NCBI RefSeq assembly: GCF_000281045.1
Contig: NW_008246142.1
Coordinates: 38,422 to 85,620, forward strand
Reading direction: 5' to 3'
From: Saprolegnia diclina VS20
Taxonomy: Eukaryota > Oomycota > Saprolegniomycetes > Saprolegniales > Saprolegniaceae
Length of the DNA: 47,199 nucleotides
Positions 10,885 through 20,343 of the stretch are shown in pieces (position 1 is the stretch's first letter; the number at the start of each line of letters is the position of its first letter). The position numbers and the translations under genes were made by a program. The notes under the pieces were generated by a model. That model saw only the letters and a program-made list of their open reading frames with translations. It was not told the origin of the DNA and ran no database searches.

Positions 10885-11600
10885 AACGCAGTTTATCAAG
10901 TCGCTCACGTCACAGTCCAAGATCCGATGGGTGCTCGACTACCGCCACTCGAACTCGCAGCAAGAGATCCCACGCATCCCGTGACGCGCTCTTCGATCGC
11001 ATGAAGGACTCCTAGTGGGTCTCGAAGCTCGACCTTGCAACTACGATGCTCGTCGATCCCGAGTCCCGCAAGCTCACGGCAGATGCACTCAAGAGACACG
11101 TACGAGTGGCTCGTGGCACTGATGGGGTGGTGGTTGAAGGTTGCGATGCGGCAAGCGCCCGTCTTGGCCTTGACCACGATCGCCGGTTCATTGCCACCAG
11201 CTACGGCATCGGTGTATCGCACACGAGTCCAACGAGGACGACCCAATTGCCTTCATGCCCAAGAAACTCGCTGGTGCTAAGCTCCACGGGCCTGCGCACA
11301 AGAAGAAGCTCAACGCGATTCTGACGGCGCTGCCCAAAAAGCCTAGGTGCGTCGTTCAAGGTCTTCACGTACAAGCGTGCGTACAGCTGGCTCCTCGACG
11401 CCGAGGTCCTTGGCCTCGCCGATACTGTCAGTGGACTTCTGACCGAGTGAGACGAGGAGCGCTATTCTCACGAGCCCGCCGTCGCAACAAGGTGCGCAAG
11501 CGGATATCGTCCGTCGCAGCAGTCGAGCCTCGACTCGCCGTCGTCATCATTGAGATGCTTGCGACACCGTCGCTGCCACCATGGCAAGGCGCCCTCATCT
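10885..11600 (+). mobile_element. Decayed Ty3/gypsy retrotransposon pol fragment (RT and RNase H)
   Basis: Relic in several frames. Frame-broken segments match reverse transcriptase order: WVLDYRHSNSQQEIPRIP (10924-10980), LFDRMKDS interrupted by TAG at 11013-11015, WVSKLDLATT, then DPESRKLTA and DTYEWLVALMG in shifted frames. RNase H-like pieces follow: ESNEDDPIAF, KKLAGAKLHGPAHKKKL near 11258-11310, and FKVFTYKRAYSWLLDAEVLG about 11357-11415. The catalytic YxDD region is not recognisable. There is at least one stop and several frameshifts, so it is inactive. No LTRs or target-site duplication were seen. This is a fungal/oomycete-type genomic retroelement. Confidence 0.8.
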
Positions 11601-11670
11601 GTTGGAGCACAATGTCTTGTGTGCAATCGCGTTTGAACTGGAAGAGTACAAATGTAGATTGCTCGGCGGC

Positions 11671-13790
11671 TTATTGAATGTACGCATACCCGCGCTTCTT
11701 GGCGGCGCGAACGCGGCCGACGTAAAAGCCGACGCCGACGCTGAGCGCGATGATGACGACGAGGATCATGAACACCATGGCGCCGAGAGACGACGCACTC
11801 GCGCCGCCGAGCGGGTCGTAGTACCCGACGCTCTTGAGGTACCAGTCAGGATACCCCATCGGCGTTGCACTCAATAGCGCGCTCGTCGCATTCGCCATGA
11901 CGTATCCGTCGTGGAAGCGCGTGACGACGTTCGTAAAGAGCGCGAAGAAGACGTCGTGGGCTTGCGTCGTTGCCACGTCGGCGTTGGTCGTCAAGTACGC
12001 GACCATCGCGTCGTCGCCCTGGAGATCGCGCAGCGCCGGCGCCACACGGTCGACGTCCTTGAGCGCTAGCACACTCGAGCGGTGAGCTCAAAGATGCGTC
12101 GATCGTATCCTACTTGATTGCATGGCCGACTCGAGCGCAACCTGCGTCTCGGCAATCACCGGGTGCGCAAACTTGTAGTAGCGCGCCGCGTAGTTGCCGA
12201 GGACGGCGTGGAGCCAAAACGTGACGTTCAAATCAAACGCCCGCAGCGAGCCTTGGCTCAGAAGCGCCGGCACCTCCGAGATGCACACGTGCAGCGGGAT
12301 GTACGTGTTGGCGTCCGGAGCGTACGCGCCAAACCTACGCATAAGATCTCATCGTCTCGGAAACGACTGGACGACGGCAACGTACCAGAGGAGCCCGAGG
12401 GTTTGCGACGAGGTCGTTGGTACCGCGACGAACGAGTACGTGGACGCGGCCACTGCAATGCTACGCTCAAAGCGGCCGCCGTTCTGTGATGTAGCGTAGC
12501 GTTCCGGGTCGCCAAAAGGACCGGCGGCCGGTCCCTGGGTCAAGTCGAAGGCCGTGCCTTCAAAGTGGTCGCGCTGATAGGCCATGAGGTCGTGGGCAGA
12601 GAGCGGACTCGCCGGCTAAGAATCGTTTGAGAGGGATGTATACAGGTCGTCGATGTCCTTACCGCCATCGAGAAGGGATAGTTGCTCGCGTACAAGTCCG
12701 TGAACGGGCTCAGCGCGGTGGACGGGTCGGCGAGGTTGAAGACACGCCACACACGGCGCGTCGACGCATCTGACGACGCTCCTGTGTATGCAAACGCCTT
12801 TGTAAAGTCAAATGGCAAAGTCGGCTCCCAAAACCCGCTGCGCGCCGCGACATCGCGGAGGTTGGACGAGTAGAGAAAGTTGTCGGCGTCGTCAAAGTGG
12901 ATTTCCCGAAGTACAAACTCGTTGGCGACAACGGCAATGTGGGTGTCGGGCACGCGCTGGGCGGCCCAGAGCGCCGACGCGCCCGTGTCGTCGGGCAGAA
13001 TGTGAAACATCCACGCCTCGACCGTGTCGGTGATCGTGAGCGCTTCGCCAGCGCTCGCGTATGCGTCGTCCGTGCCCCAGTCCGAGCCATAGTACCTAGT
13101 CCAGCATATTTGCAAAAGCCAGCATGAGAGCGTGGACAGTCATACCCGTACGTCTCGGCAAGACGACCCATGAGCAAAATGGCATCCCGCGCTGTCGTTG
13201 TGCGCTCGAGCGCGATGCGGCCGAGCTCGGTAATATCGAGGAGCGCGAGCCCGCCGTCCGAGATGGGCCGCGACACGAACCGCGCACCGCACGTGCTCTC
13301 GCCCATGGCGAGCTGATGCTCGTTCATGATGCCGTACACGCCTTCGAGGTACCCGTACGTGGCGTTCACTTGCGGGATTTGGCCAATCGGCTGCGTGACG
13401 TTCCAGTCGTAAAAGCGGTCGTCGAGGTTCTCGGGCGAATAGACCGGCCCGCGATCGTCCCCGACTAGCCACGGCTGAGAACTCGAGATGGGCATCGATG
13501 AGTACCGTAGCGAGGGTACTGCGAGGTCGGAGCAAAGATCGGCCGCGTGTCGCCTGCTTCGTATTCCTTTGCTGGGATCTTGGCGAGGCGAAAGTCGCAG
13601 TCAGGGCAGTCGTTGCTGTGGGTCGTCATGGGCGAGCCCGAGGTCGACGCCTGCCATGCCTTTGTAAGTCGCCACGCTCCAAGACGAGGGCGATGTGTAC
13701 CTGGGCGCCGACGAGGATGGCCGTGCAGCGGTCTTTGACGCCTGCGACGGCGTCGAGAAGCAGCGCGGAGACGGCGAGGACGAGGCGCAT
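11671..13790 (-). CDS. Peptidase family C69 dipeptidase-like, membrane-anchored
   Basis: About 600 residues in roughly seven exons. The signal peptide MRLVLAVSALLLDAVAG is followed by a Cys in DRCTAILVGAQ, the position of the N-terminal nucleophile in C69 (PepD-type Ntn hydrolases). The next exon continues ASTSGSPMTTHSNDCPDCDF, the family counterpart of the segment that reads DGS and NED in bacterial dipeptidases. Other family blocks are YGYLEGVYGIMNEHQLAMGE, STCGARFV, FHILPDDTGASALWAAQRVP, VANEFVLREIHFDD and HDLMAYQRDHFEGTAFDLTQ plus GPAAGPFGDPERY. A C-terminal TM helix (GAMVFMILVVIIALSVGVGF) and short basic tail make it a type I ectoenzyme. Exposure of the Cys after signal cleavage, and dipeptidase activity, are inferred. 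Confidence 0.9.
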
Positions 13791-14793
13791 GGCGTGCGAC
13801 GGCGCAAGATGTCGAATGACACAACTAAGATCTTCTTCCGCCGCGCTATCCGGATCGGAGGCGGTTACACGGCGAAACTCAAAAGCTACTTTTTCACGCT
13901 TGCACTGGGTCATTGAGAATCATTGGCACCAGAAGCGTCGAGTGAGAATAAGCTCTGCTTGCGCTCTTCCTGCGGGTTGGTCGGCGTCGTTGACGAGTGC
14001 CATAGCAAACGTGTGGCAAATCTGACGGCAGGCTTCGCCACCACTCAAGTATCGAAGCCCTTGACCAGGCGCCGAGAATACTTCGGCTAAGGCGCCGCAA
14101 CCGGCGGCTACTCGTACTCCCATTTTCTCCGCCAGAGTAGCTTGCAGGAACCGACGTCTTTTCTCCCAGTTGAACCGGCGGTTGCTGCGGCCGGAGATCG
14201 CGACGACGTCATCGGTCGCCACGGCCATGCGCCAGCAGTCGTTGGCATTGCAGAGCAGACGGGTACACTTTGGTCGCTCGTTGACTCGTCGCTCGCAGCC
14301 GTCGCTTGTCGAATAGATAGAGGGATAGACGCTTTGGATTCTAGCATCTCGATGAAGTGTCTTTACCGCCAGATCCAGGATCCACTGCGACCTGGTCGCG
14401 CGCAGGTGCGTCGGCATCCGTCTGCATTTGCAAACATGTTTCTGTATGAAAATTCTGTATCAACGTCTGGTACCACATTCTGTACGAAATGCTGGATCGA
14501 ACGCGACAGGCGTGGTGGCGTCGGCTCGTGCATCGCGTGCGTCATCCTAGCGTCCGTCGCGTGCGCGTCACAACCGGTCGGAGACAATGCTAGCGCATCA
14601 GACGGTAGTCTGATCACCGCAATTCGAAAGCCGACTAGAAAGCCACGACCGTAGCGATCCTCAAGTGCATCAAGTCCCTTGGCCGAGGCCCAGCCCTCAG
14701 CCTGGCGTCAGACTCGGTGTGTCACCATTTGTGTGGCGGACGTCTTGGGTATAGAAGGAGGGAGGGTAGGAACGTATGAATTAGGCAAAGTCT
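13791..14793. other. Intergenic with an unassigned open frame
   Basis: A 1-kb spacer between the C69 gene and EMG1. A minus-strand frame stays open at about 13920-14417 and looks moderately protein-like (DDVVAISGRSNRRFNWEKRR), and a plus frame is open over 14142-14654. Neither has a recognised domain or plausible gene structure. A truncated or decayed gene is possible. Confidence 0.35.
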
Positions 14794-15590
14794 TTACAAG
14801 ACGCCGTAGTGGCGCTCAAAGCCGTTGAGAAGACGCGCGACGGCCTGCGCACCGCTCAACTAACACAAGATTTGAGATTTAGCGAGGCGGAATAGGGGAT
14901 AACGCACCGGGTATTCCGAGACCGAGATCATCTCGTCCACGTATGGGCACATCTCCTTGGAGACGTGGCCGTGGGCCATCGCGCCGAGCACAAACACGAC
15001 CGGCTCGCGCGGGAGCTCCGAGACAAACTCCCACGGGTCCACGAGGTTGCCCGTGCACGAACAGCCGTACTTTTTAATGTTGGCCGGCAAGTGCGCGTCG
15101 ATCGGGTTCTTGATGACCTTGAGCAGCGTCGTCTTGCCGTCCGACGACCGAATCTTGAGCGTGTGGAGCAATTGCACTAGATACGCGCGAACTTGTAAGC
15201 GCACATATATGCATAAATATCGAGCGTACCCATGAGGCCGGCGAAGCGCTTGTACGTGCGCGGGATGCGCATTTGCGAGCTCACTTCAATGAGCACGTTC
15301 TTGGCGCTGCGAATGTAGACCTAGGATGCTGTGAGGATCCTAGCAGGTATGCTAACTCTATGGACCTTGAGGTACCCGGCCTTGTTGAGCGGACTGTCGA
15401 GCAGCGCCATGAGCTCTTGGTGCAAGATATCGGGGCGCGACGCCGACGGGTCCTTGTTGTGCTTCTTGTGGATGCCCTTGTGGTCATCGCAGTTGAGGAG
15501 CTGGTGGCCCTTGGCGGTCTTGACCGTCTCCAGCGCAGCGTTCTCAAGGATCACAATCACCTGCGGCTTCGTCTCGAGCTTCTTGGACAT
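14794..15590 (-). CDS. EMG1: EMG1/NEP1 18S rRNA pseudouridine N1-methyltransferase
   Basis: SPOUT-class methyltransferase needed for small-subunit ribosome biogenesis; it methylates a pseudouridine in 18S rRNA. The sequence shows QVIVILENAALETVKTAKG, LLNCDDHKGI, PDILHQELMALLDSPLNKAG, VYIRSAKNVLIEVSSQMRIP plus RTYKRFAGLM, LLKVIKNPI and the SAM-pocket region VVFVLGAMAHG, ending SEYPLSGAQAVARLLNGFE and RHYGVL. About 235 residues; three short introns, the last ending GTTAG just before LSGAQ. The ATG at 15590 is preferred over an upstream in-frame Met that would add a hydrophobic stretch. A CCAAT element (15638-15647) is 48 bp upstream. Confidence 0.95.
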
Positions 15591-15910
15591 CGTCGGTATT
15601 GGGATATAAAGCGCAGCAACGATTGGTGGCGCCACGTCGACCAATCAACACGCCGCCTCCCAACCGGTTTGGGCGCCAGGTTTACCGTCTCGCTTGTGCG
15701 GATTGGCTATAATGGCCGTCCCAACTTGATTTGATTGGTGAATATTCCTGGATATGCAGATCACCCACTACGTATGTCATACAAACATCGTATATATGAC
15801 GTGGCGTTGTGACATCGTGCGTCGGGCCAACACACGCTCTGCACGTCACAAAACTTCAATCAGGATTACCTATCATCAGGCGACAAGACGCGCTGCACAG
15901 AGCCAAAGCG
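15591..15910. promoter_or_regulatory. Spacer with clustered CCAAT elements
   Basis: EMG1 promoter and 3' flank of the multi-TM kinase. CCAAT or ATTGG cores occur at about 15621, 15638, 15701 (GATTGGCTATAAT) and 15733. No gene is visible. Confidence 0.45.
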
Positions 15911-17842
15911 CTAGACGTCGTAGAATTCTTGGTACACGGGGAGGTCGTCCACGCAAAGCGACTCGTCGGTGCTCCCCATCTTGGTCATATCCTTGGTGAC
16001 TGGCGCTTTGTTGGAACCGGTGTCGCTGTGGTACAGGGCACTGTTGCCGTCCAGCATGGCCTTGAGGCGATTGACGATCTCAACGGCCGTCGGGCGGACT
16101 ATCTTGGGGTTGTCGGACCAGCCTTCGTGGAAGAGCGTCTTGAGGCCGGGCACCGCCAGCACCTCCTTGGAGAGTTCGGGGCGAAAGCCGTGGAGTATTT
16201 TGTCAGCCGCGCGGCGCTGGCCTTCGGGCGTGCTCACGGACGATCCAAATTTGTCGTCCTTTGATGCATTCGGGTGCAAAATGTCCCAGAACGTCATCGT
16301 CAAGCTGAAGATGTCGGCCGACGCATTGTAGTACGCAACGTTGTTGCGGTGCGGGTAGAGCACTTTAGCGCCGCGCATGACCTCGGGCGCCATGTAGCAA
16401 AGCGTGCCAGCCACCGTGCGCGGCGCTTTTGTCACGAGGTCGTCGACGAGCGTCGCGTCACCAAAGTCAGAGAGCTTGATGATCTTCTGGAGGTCCTGCG
16501 TCTCGAAGAGCGTTTGGACGAAAAAGTTGGCCGGGCGCACGTCGCGATGCAGCACCATGTTGGCGTGCGTCCACCCGACGCCCTTGGCGCAGTGCAGCAT
16601 GTAGGTCAGGCGGACACGCAGCGAAAGCCCCAGTCCTTTTGTTCGCAAATGCGACGCCAGCGACGTCTCGCAGAGGTCCGTGACGAGGCAGAGCGCGGGT
16701 GGGTGCACTGCGAGGCCAAAGCTGTGCACAATGTACTTGTTGCACATCGTCGGCAGCGTCGCGATCGACGTCTCGAGTGCGACCTTGGCGACCTCGTCGG
16801 CGAGAAAGAGCTCCGGGTTGAACGTCTTGATCGCGACGCGCTGCGGCTCCATGTTTTCGTACCCGTGGAGCAAGCCCGAGGCCACCGTCGCCGTGCGCCC
16901 GACGCCCTCGACGACGTGCGGTTCCTTGAACGCGAGCGCGGAAAAGTCCAAAATGACACTCGACGCGTCGACAATCATACGCCGAACGGCCTCGTCGTAT
17001 GCGTCGACCTCGTCCGCCGTGAGGTTCTTGAAGCGCGCGACGATCTGGCGAAACTCGCGCGACGGCGGGAAGACGGCGTGGGCGCCGCGCCAAAATTTGG
17101 TGTCTTCGCGGAAAATGTTGTATAAAAAGAGCGGCGAAAAGACGAGGAAGCCCGAAGCGGCGTACACGCAGTTGTAGCCGATCGCAAAGTAGTGGTACTT
17201 GAAGGCCATGTGGTAGGCCATGACGAGGAGCGTGTAGAGGAGGCCGAGGCCCGAGTACCACCGGATCGAGGACGCGGCGCCGCGGGACGTCGGCGGCCAA
17301 AGCAGGTTGTACACATAGTGGCCCGCGGACGCGGCCCGTACAAAGAGCAGCGTGACGTAGACGTCGCCGAGCGGCCGGTGGCACTCGACCGCATAGATGA
17401 TCGGGATCGGCACGATGCTGAAGAGCGTTGCCCACGCGATCGCCTTGAGCGTCGTGCTGCGCGAGACGGCCGGGTACTGCATCGTCCAGACGACCACGTT
17501 GACACTAAAGTTGCGCATCGCGTAGAGGAGCTCGCCTTCCGTCAAGCTCGTTGGGACAGGCGCAAGGCCGACCGCGATGCCCATGCTTAGCGAGACGCCC
17601 ATGACGAAGAGGATGAGCGGTTTGTGGAAGGGCATGATGATCGACTCGCGCGCGTCTTCGAGGTCCAGCTCGTCCGCGCCTTTCTCGCGCTTGCGCTCGT
17701 ACCACGCGATACCGAGGTAGACGCCGAGCGCCATGAGGAACACCGCCAAGTACGAGATCATGAGGAGCCGCATGGTCCGGGGCACGCCGACCATGATCTG
17801 CTCGAGCTCGTCCAGCGTGTACACCTCGGGAATCGGGGCCAT
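15911..17842 (-). CDS. Multi-TM receptor-like protein kinase
   Basis: Intronless, 643 residues. The N-terminal half (about residues 20-265) holds six or seven hydrophobic segments, among them LLMISYLAVFLMALGVYLGI, LILFVMGVSLSMGIAVGLAP, AIAWATLFSIVPIPIIYAVE, YSGLGLLYTLLVMAYHM and a final CVYAASGFLVFSPLFLYNIF. The C-terminal half is a kinase: Gly-loop-like GVGRTATVASG, VAIKTF (Lys), LHRDVRPANFF (HRD loop), LSDFGDA (DFG), YMAPEVMRG (APE) and DIFSLTMTFWDIL. All catalytic residues are present, and the HRDVRPAN loop suggests a TKL-type kinase. The start at 17842 (MAPIPEVYTLDELEQ) is chosen because it precedes the first helix closely. A GPCR-like sensor fused to its own kinase is a reasonable reading, but the number of TM helices and topology are not proven. 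Confidence 0.88.
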   Translation of the reverse strand: MAPIPEVYTLDELEQIMVGVPRTMRLLMISYLAVFLMALGVYLGIAWYERKREKGADELDLEDARESIIMPFHKPLILFVMGVSLSMGIAVGLAPVPTSLTEGELLYAMRNFSVNVVVWTMQYPAVSRSTTLKAIAWATLFSIVPIPIIYAVECHRPLGDVYVTLLFVRAASAGHYVYNLLWPPTSRGAASSIRWYSGLGLLYTLLVMAYHMAFKYHYFAIGYNCVYAASGFLVFSPLFLYNIFREDTKFWRGAHAVFPPSREFRQIVARFKNLTADEVDAYDEAVRRMIVDASSVILDFSALAFKEPHVVEGVGRTATVASGLLHGYENMEPQRVAIKTFNPELFLADEVAKVALETSIATLPTMCNKYIVHSFGLAVHPPALCLVTDLCETSLASHLRTKGLGLSLRVRLTYMLHCAKGVGWTHANMVLHRDVRPANFFVQTLFETQDLQKIIKLSDFGDATLVDDLVTKAPRTVAGTLCYMAPEVMRGAKVLYPHRNNVAYYNASADIFSLTMTFWDILHPNASKDDKFGSSVSTPEGQRRAADKILHGFRPELSKEVLAVPGLKTLFHEGWSDNPKIVRPTAVEIVNRLKAMLDGNSALYHSDTGSNKAPVTKDMTKMGSTDESLCVDDLPVYQEFYDV

Positions 17843-18165
17843 CGCAGCTCCTCTTCTCCGCTCTTCCAGGCCTGTGGCGAAAGCTGGACTGCAACTCGAA
17901 CGCGCAAATCTGTAAAGGGCGTGTATCTTTATCCGGAATTCGGCCCTGTCGCGCCAGACGTTGCATACATTCATCAAGTACACATCGGGTGGCATCCGGA
18001 TAACCGTGGAGAGCGCGCAACAGGGCAAGGGTCTTTCAAGCAGACTAGTACCATTCAAGTAGAACACGCGGATAGCTATAGTTGTCGTACTATTGCAGTG
18101 GGTGAAGGACCTAGGTCCAGGCCTACTAGTATATAGTATGTTGGCTTGACCATATAGACGACCGA
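17843..18165. other. Intergenic spacer
   Basis: Upstream region of the multi-TM kinase and 3' flank of the ankyrin gene. It contains ATCCGGA/TCCGGATA words near 17932 and 17995, also seen in the AT-rich spacer at 20.4-20.9 kb, but no recognised element. Confidence 0.5.
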
Positions 18166-20343
18166 TCACATGGGCTGCACGCCGAGAACACCGTCGACCC
18201 TCGTCACGTAAAAACTGAAATCATTTCCGTAGCGCCAGAGCCCACGCTCGTCGGTAGCATGGACAGAGGCTGTCGCGGGCCCGAGTGTATCAAAGTAGCG
18301 CAGCACTTTTTTGTGGCCACGGTGCATCGCCGCCTCTCGGACCAGCGGCGTCCATCCAAAGCCGTAGCGTTCGTGCAAATGCTGCAGCATCTCGAGATGA
18401 CCGAGCGACGCAGCACGGAGGAGCATGCGCTCCGAGACGCGGCGCGGTAATTCCGTTGCGAGGTTGATCGGGAAGGTGTTGCAAATGAGCTCCAAGATGG
18501 ACAGGCTGCCGCTGCGCGCGGCGGCCACGAGCAGCATGTGCCAAGCGATTTCGGTCCGATCGTCGTTGGACAGCGACCAACCGAGCTGCCAGCATCTCTT
18601 CTGTAGCACGTACGCGACAGTGTCGATGTGGCGCCCCTCAACCGCGCTCAAGAGGGACCGGTAGTAGGTGCAGATGTGGCCAAACCCCTCGTGGAGGTAG
18701 CGCACGACGTGCAAGTGACCGCTCGAGACGGCCTCGCTCATGGCAGTTGGCGGCACGGGGTGGCCCCGCGCGACGAGCAGCTCGACGATCTCGAGGTGGC
18801 CTTGAGTAGCCGCCCAGTACGTCGCCGACCCTTTGAAGTAGTCGAACTCGGCGCCACCACAAAGCGCTGGCATCACCGTGATATAGCGAGAGCTGTCGTC
18901 AGGCTTATCCGTGTGATTGTCGGCGCCGCCCGTCGGCACATCCAAGAGGTACTTTACTATCGCCAGATGGCCTGCATAGGCTGCGGTTGCCAAGGCGGCG
19001 TGGGTCCGGCAAAGTCCGTAGTCTTCGTGAAGCCAACGAACTACGTCCCAGCGGCCGGCGAGGGCAGCAAGAGTCATGGCGTCTTCGGTACAGCCGTCGC
19101 GCCGGTGCGCGTGCAGCCAATGCAGCACGTGCAGGTGACCACAGTAGCCCGCATACTCGATAGCTCGCGTCGAGCCGACGCGGAGTCGGCTCTTGTGCAA
19201 GAGCTCCAGCGACGTGATGTCACCGTTGCAAGCCGCCAGCTCCATCACTCTGCAGTGCTCCCACCGATCGATCGGATGGTCACCGTCGGCGTACCGCCGC
19301 GGCCCTCGGCGAAAGTCGACTGTCATGTCCTCTGGTGCGTCTGGCGGCAGCCACTCGTCGTCGGCTTCTTGCGGTCGCGCGTACTCTTGGTCGATGCACT
19401 CCAAGACGTAGCGCAACATTGCGTGGTCTCGCGTGGCGACAGCGAGCTCCAGCAACGCTCTGGTCATCTTTTTTAGGTATCCACGCGTGTACACGTGCCG
19501 CAGCGCTGCGAGCCCCGCCTGCTGTACGATGCGCGTGAACGCTGCGTCCGCCAGCTGGAGCGTCGCTGCAACAAGGTCGACCGCTTGAAGATGTGTCTCG
19601 CCACGTACGCTATGACTCTTGTGCTTGCCGTGCGGGGCCTCAAAGTAGAGCCACGGCTTGACGCCTTCGGTGCGTTCTGAGAGAAGGTACTGGACGATCG
19701 CCGCGTGGCCGTGGACCACCGCCGCGGTGGCCGCAACGCTCGTGCAGCCCTCGGTGCGCGTTGCATGCAGAAAGACCACGACATCGAGGTGCCCGTTCAT
19801 GGCCGCGCCATCCATCGCCGCCGAAGTGCAGTGCGCGCCGGCCTCGTGAAGCCACGAAAGCAGCGCAAGGTCGCCCGACAAAGCCACGAGGTCCATCATC
19901 TTGGTGGTCGCGAATGCGGGAAACTGCACTAAAAGGAGGCGCAGAATCGGACCTTGGGATGCGGCCGCGGCCAGCTCGAGCGTTGCTGATGTGCAAAGCG
20001 ATGCATCCCATCGCAGCCATTGCTGGACGAGCGCCATGTCGCCGTCGACGATCGCGAGGTGGAGCGCGAGAGCTCGGTCGTACACGCTTGGCGAGACAAA
20101 GAGCGCGTGGTTTGGCAGCTTGGTCGTCGGGTGGGCGTAGCGCTGGAGGTAAGGCAGCGCCGCGAGCCTGGCAGGAACGTGAGCGAGGTATCCGGTTTGC
20201 TCCTCGTTGGGGTGTTGCGAGCACGGCGTGAGCTCAATGGCATCAGCGAGGCGCTGGGCCACGGCCAAGTCTTCTGGTAGGCCTTCTTGGTACGCGGCGA
20301 TGGCGGCGACGAGGTCGGGCGACCGTAGCACGGGCGAGGCCAT
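18166..20343 (-). CDS. Ankyrin-repeat protein
   Basis: Intronless, 725 residues. After a 100-residue N-terminal region (MASPVLRSPDLVAAIAAYQE), ankyrin repeats fill nearly the whole length; examples are AAMNGHLDVVVFLHATRTEG, AGYCGHLHVLHWLHAHRRDG, AAYAGHLAIVKYLLDV, AATQGHLEIVELLVARGHP and AVSSGHLHVVRYLHEGFGH. About 14 units can be counted loosely. This GHL-x-VV-x-(Y/W)LH style is typical of large oomycete ankyrin families. No kinase, F-box or other catalytic domain is visible, so it is presumably a protein-binding scaffold. Single-exon structure contrasts with neighbouring intron-rich genes and may reflect duplication or retroposition. Confidence 0.9.
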   Translation of the reverse strand: MASPVLRSPDLVAAIAAYQEGLPEDLAVAQRLADAIELTPCSQHPNEEQTGYLAHVPARLAALPYLQRYAHPTTKLPNHALFVSPSVYDRALALHLAIVDGDMALVQQWLRWDASLCTSATLELAAAASQGPILRLLLVQFPAFATTKMMDLVALSGDLALLSWLHEAGAHCTSAAMDGAAMNGHLDVVVFLHATRTEGCTSVAATAAVVHGHAAIVQYLLSERTEGVKPWLYFEAPHGKHKSHSVRGETHLQAVDLVAATLQLADAAFTRIVQQAGLAALRHVYTRGYLKKMTRALLELAVATRDHAMLRYVLECIDQEYARPQEADDEWLPPDAPEDMTVDFRRGPRRYADGDHPIDRWEHCRVMELAACNGDITSLELLHKSRLRVGSTRAIEYAGYCGHLHVLHWLHAHRRDGCTEDAMTLAALAGRWDVVRWLHEDYGLCRTHAALATAAYAGHLAIVKYLLDVPTGGADNHTDKPDDSSRYITVMPALCGGAEFDYFKGSATYWAATQGHLEIVELLVARGHPVPPTAMSEAVSSGHLHVVRYLHEGFGHICTYYRSLLSAVEGRHIDTVAYVLQKRCWQLGWSLSNDDRTEIAWHMLLVAAARSGSLSILELICNTFPINLATELPRRVSERMLLRAASLGHLEMLQHLHERYGFGWTPLVREAAMHRGHKKVLRYFDTLGPATASVHATDERGLWRYGNDFSFYVTRVDGVLGVQPM

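Noticed and set aside
15843-18169. Upstream extension of the multi-TM kinase frame to 18169
   Set aside because: The extension begins with a non-ATG codon and adds no conserved sequence; the ATG at 17842 fits the membrane domain.
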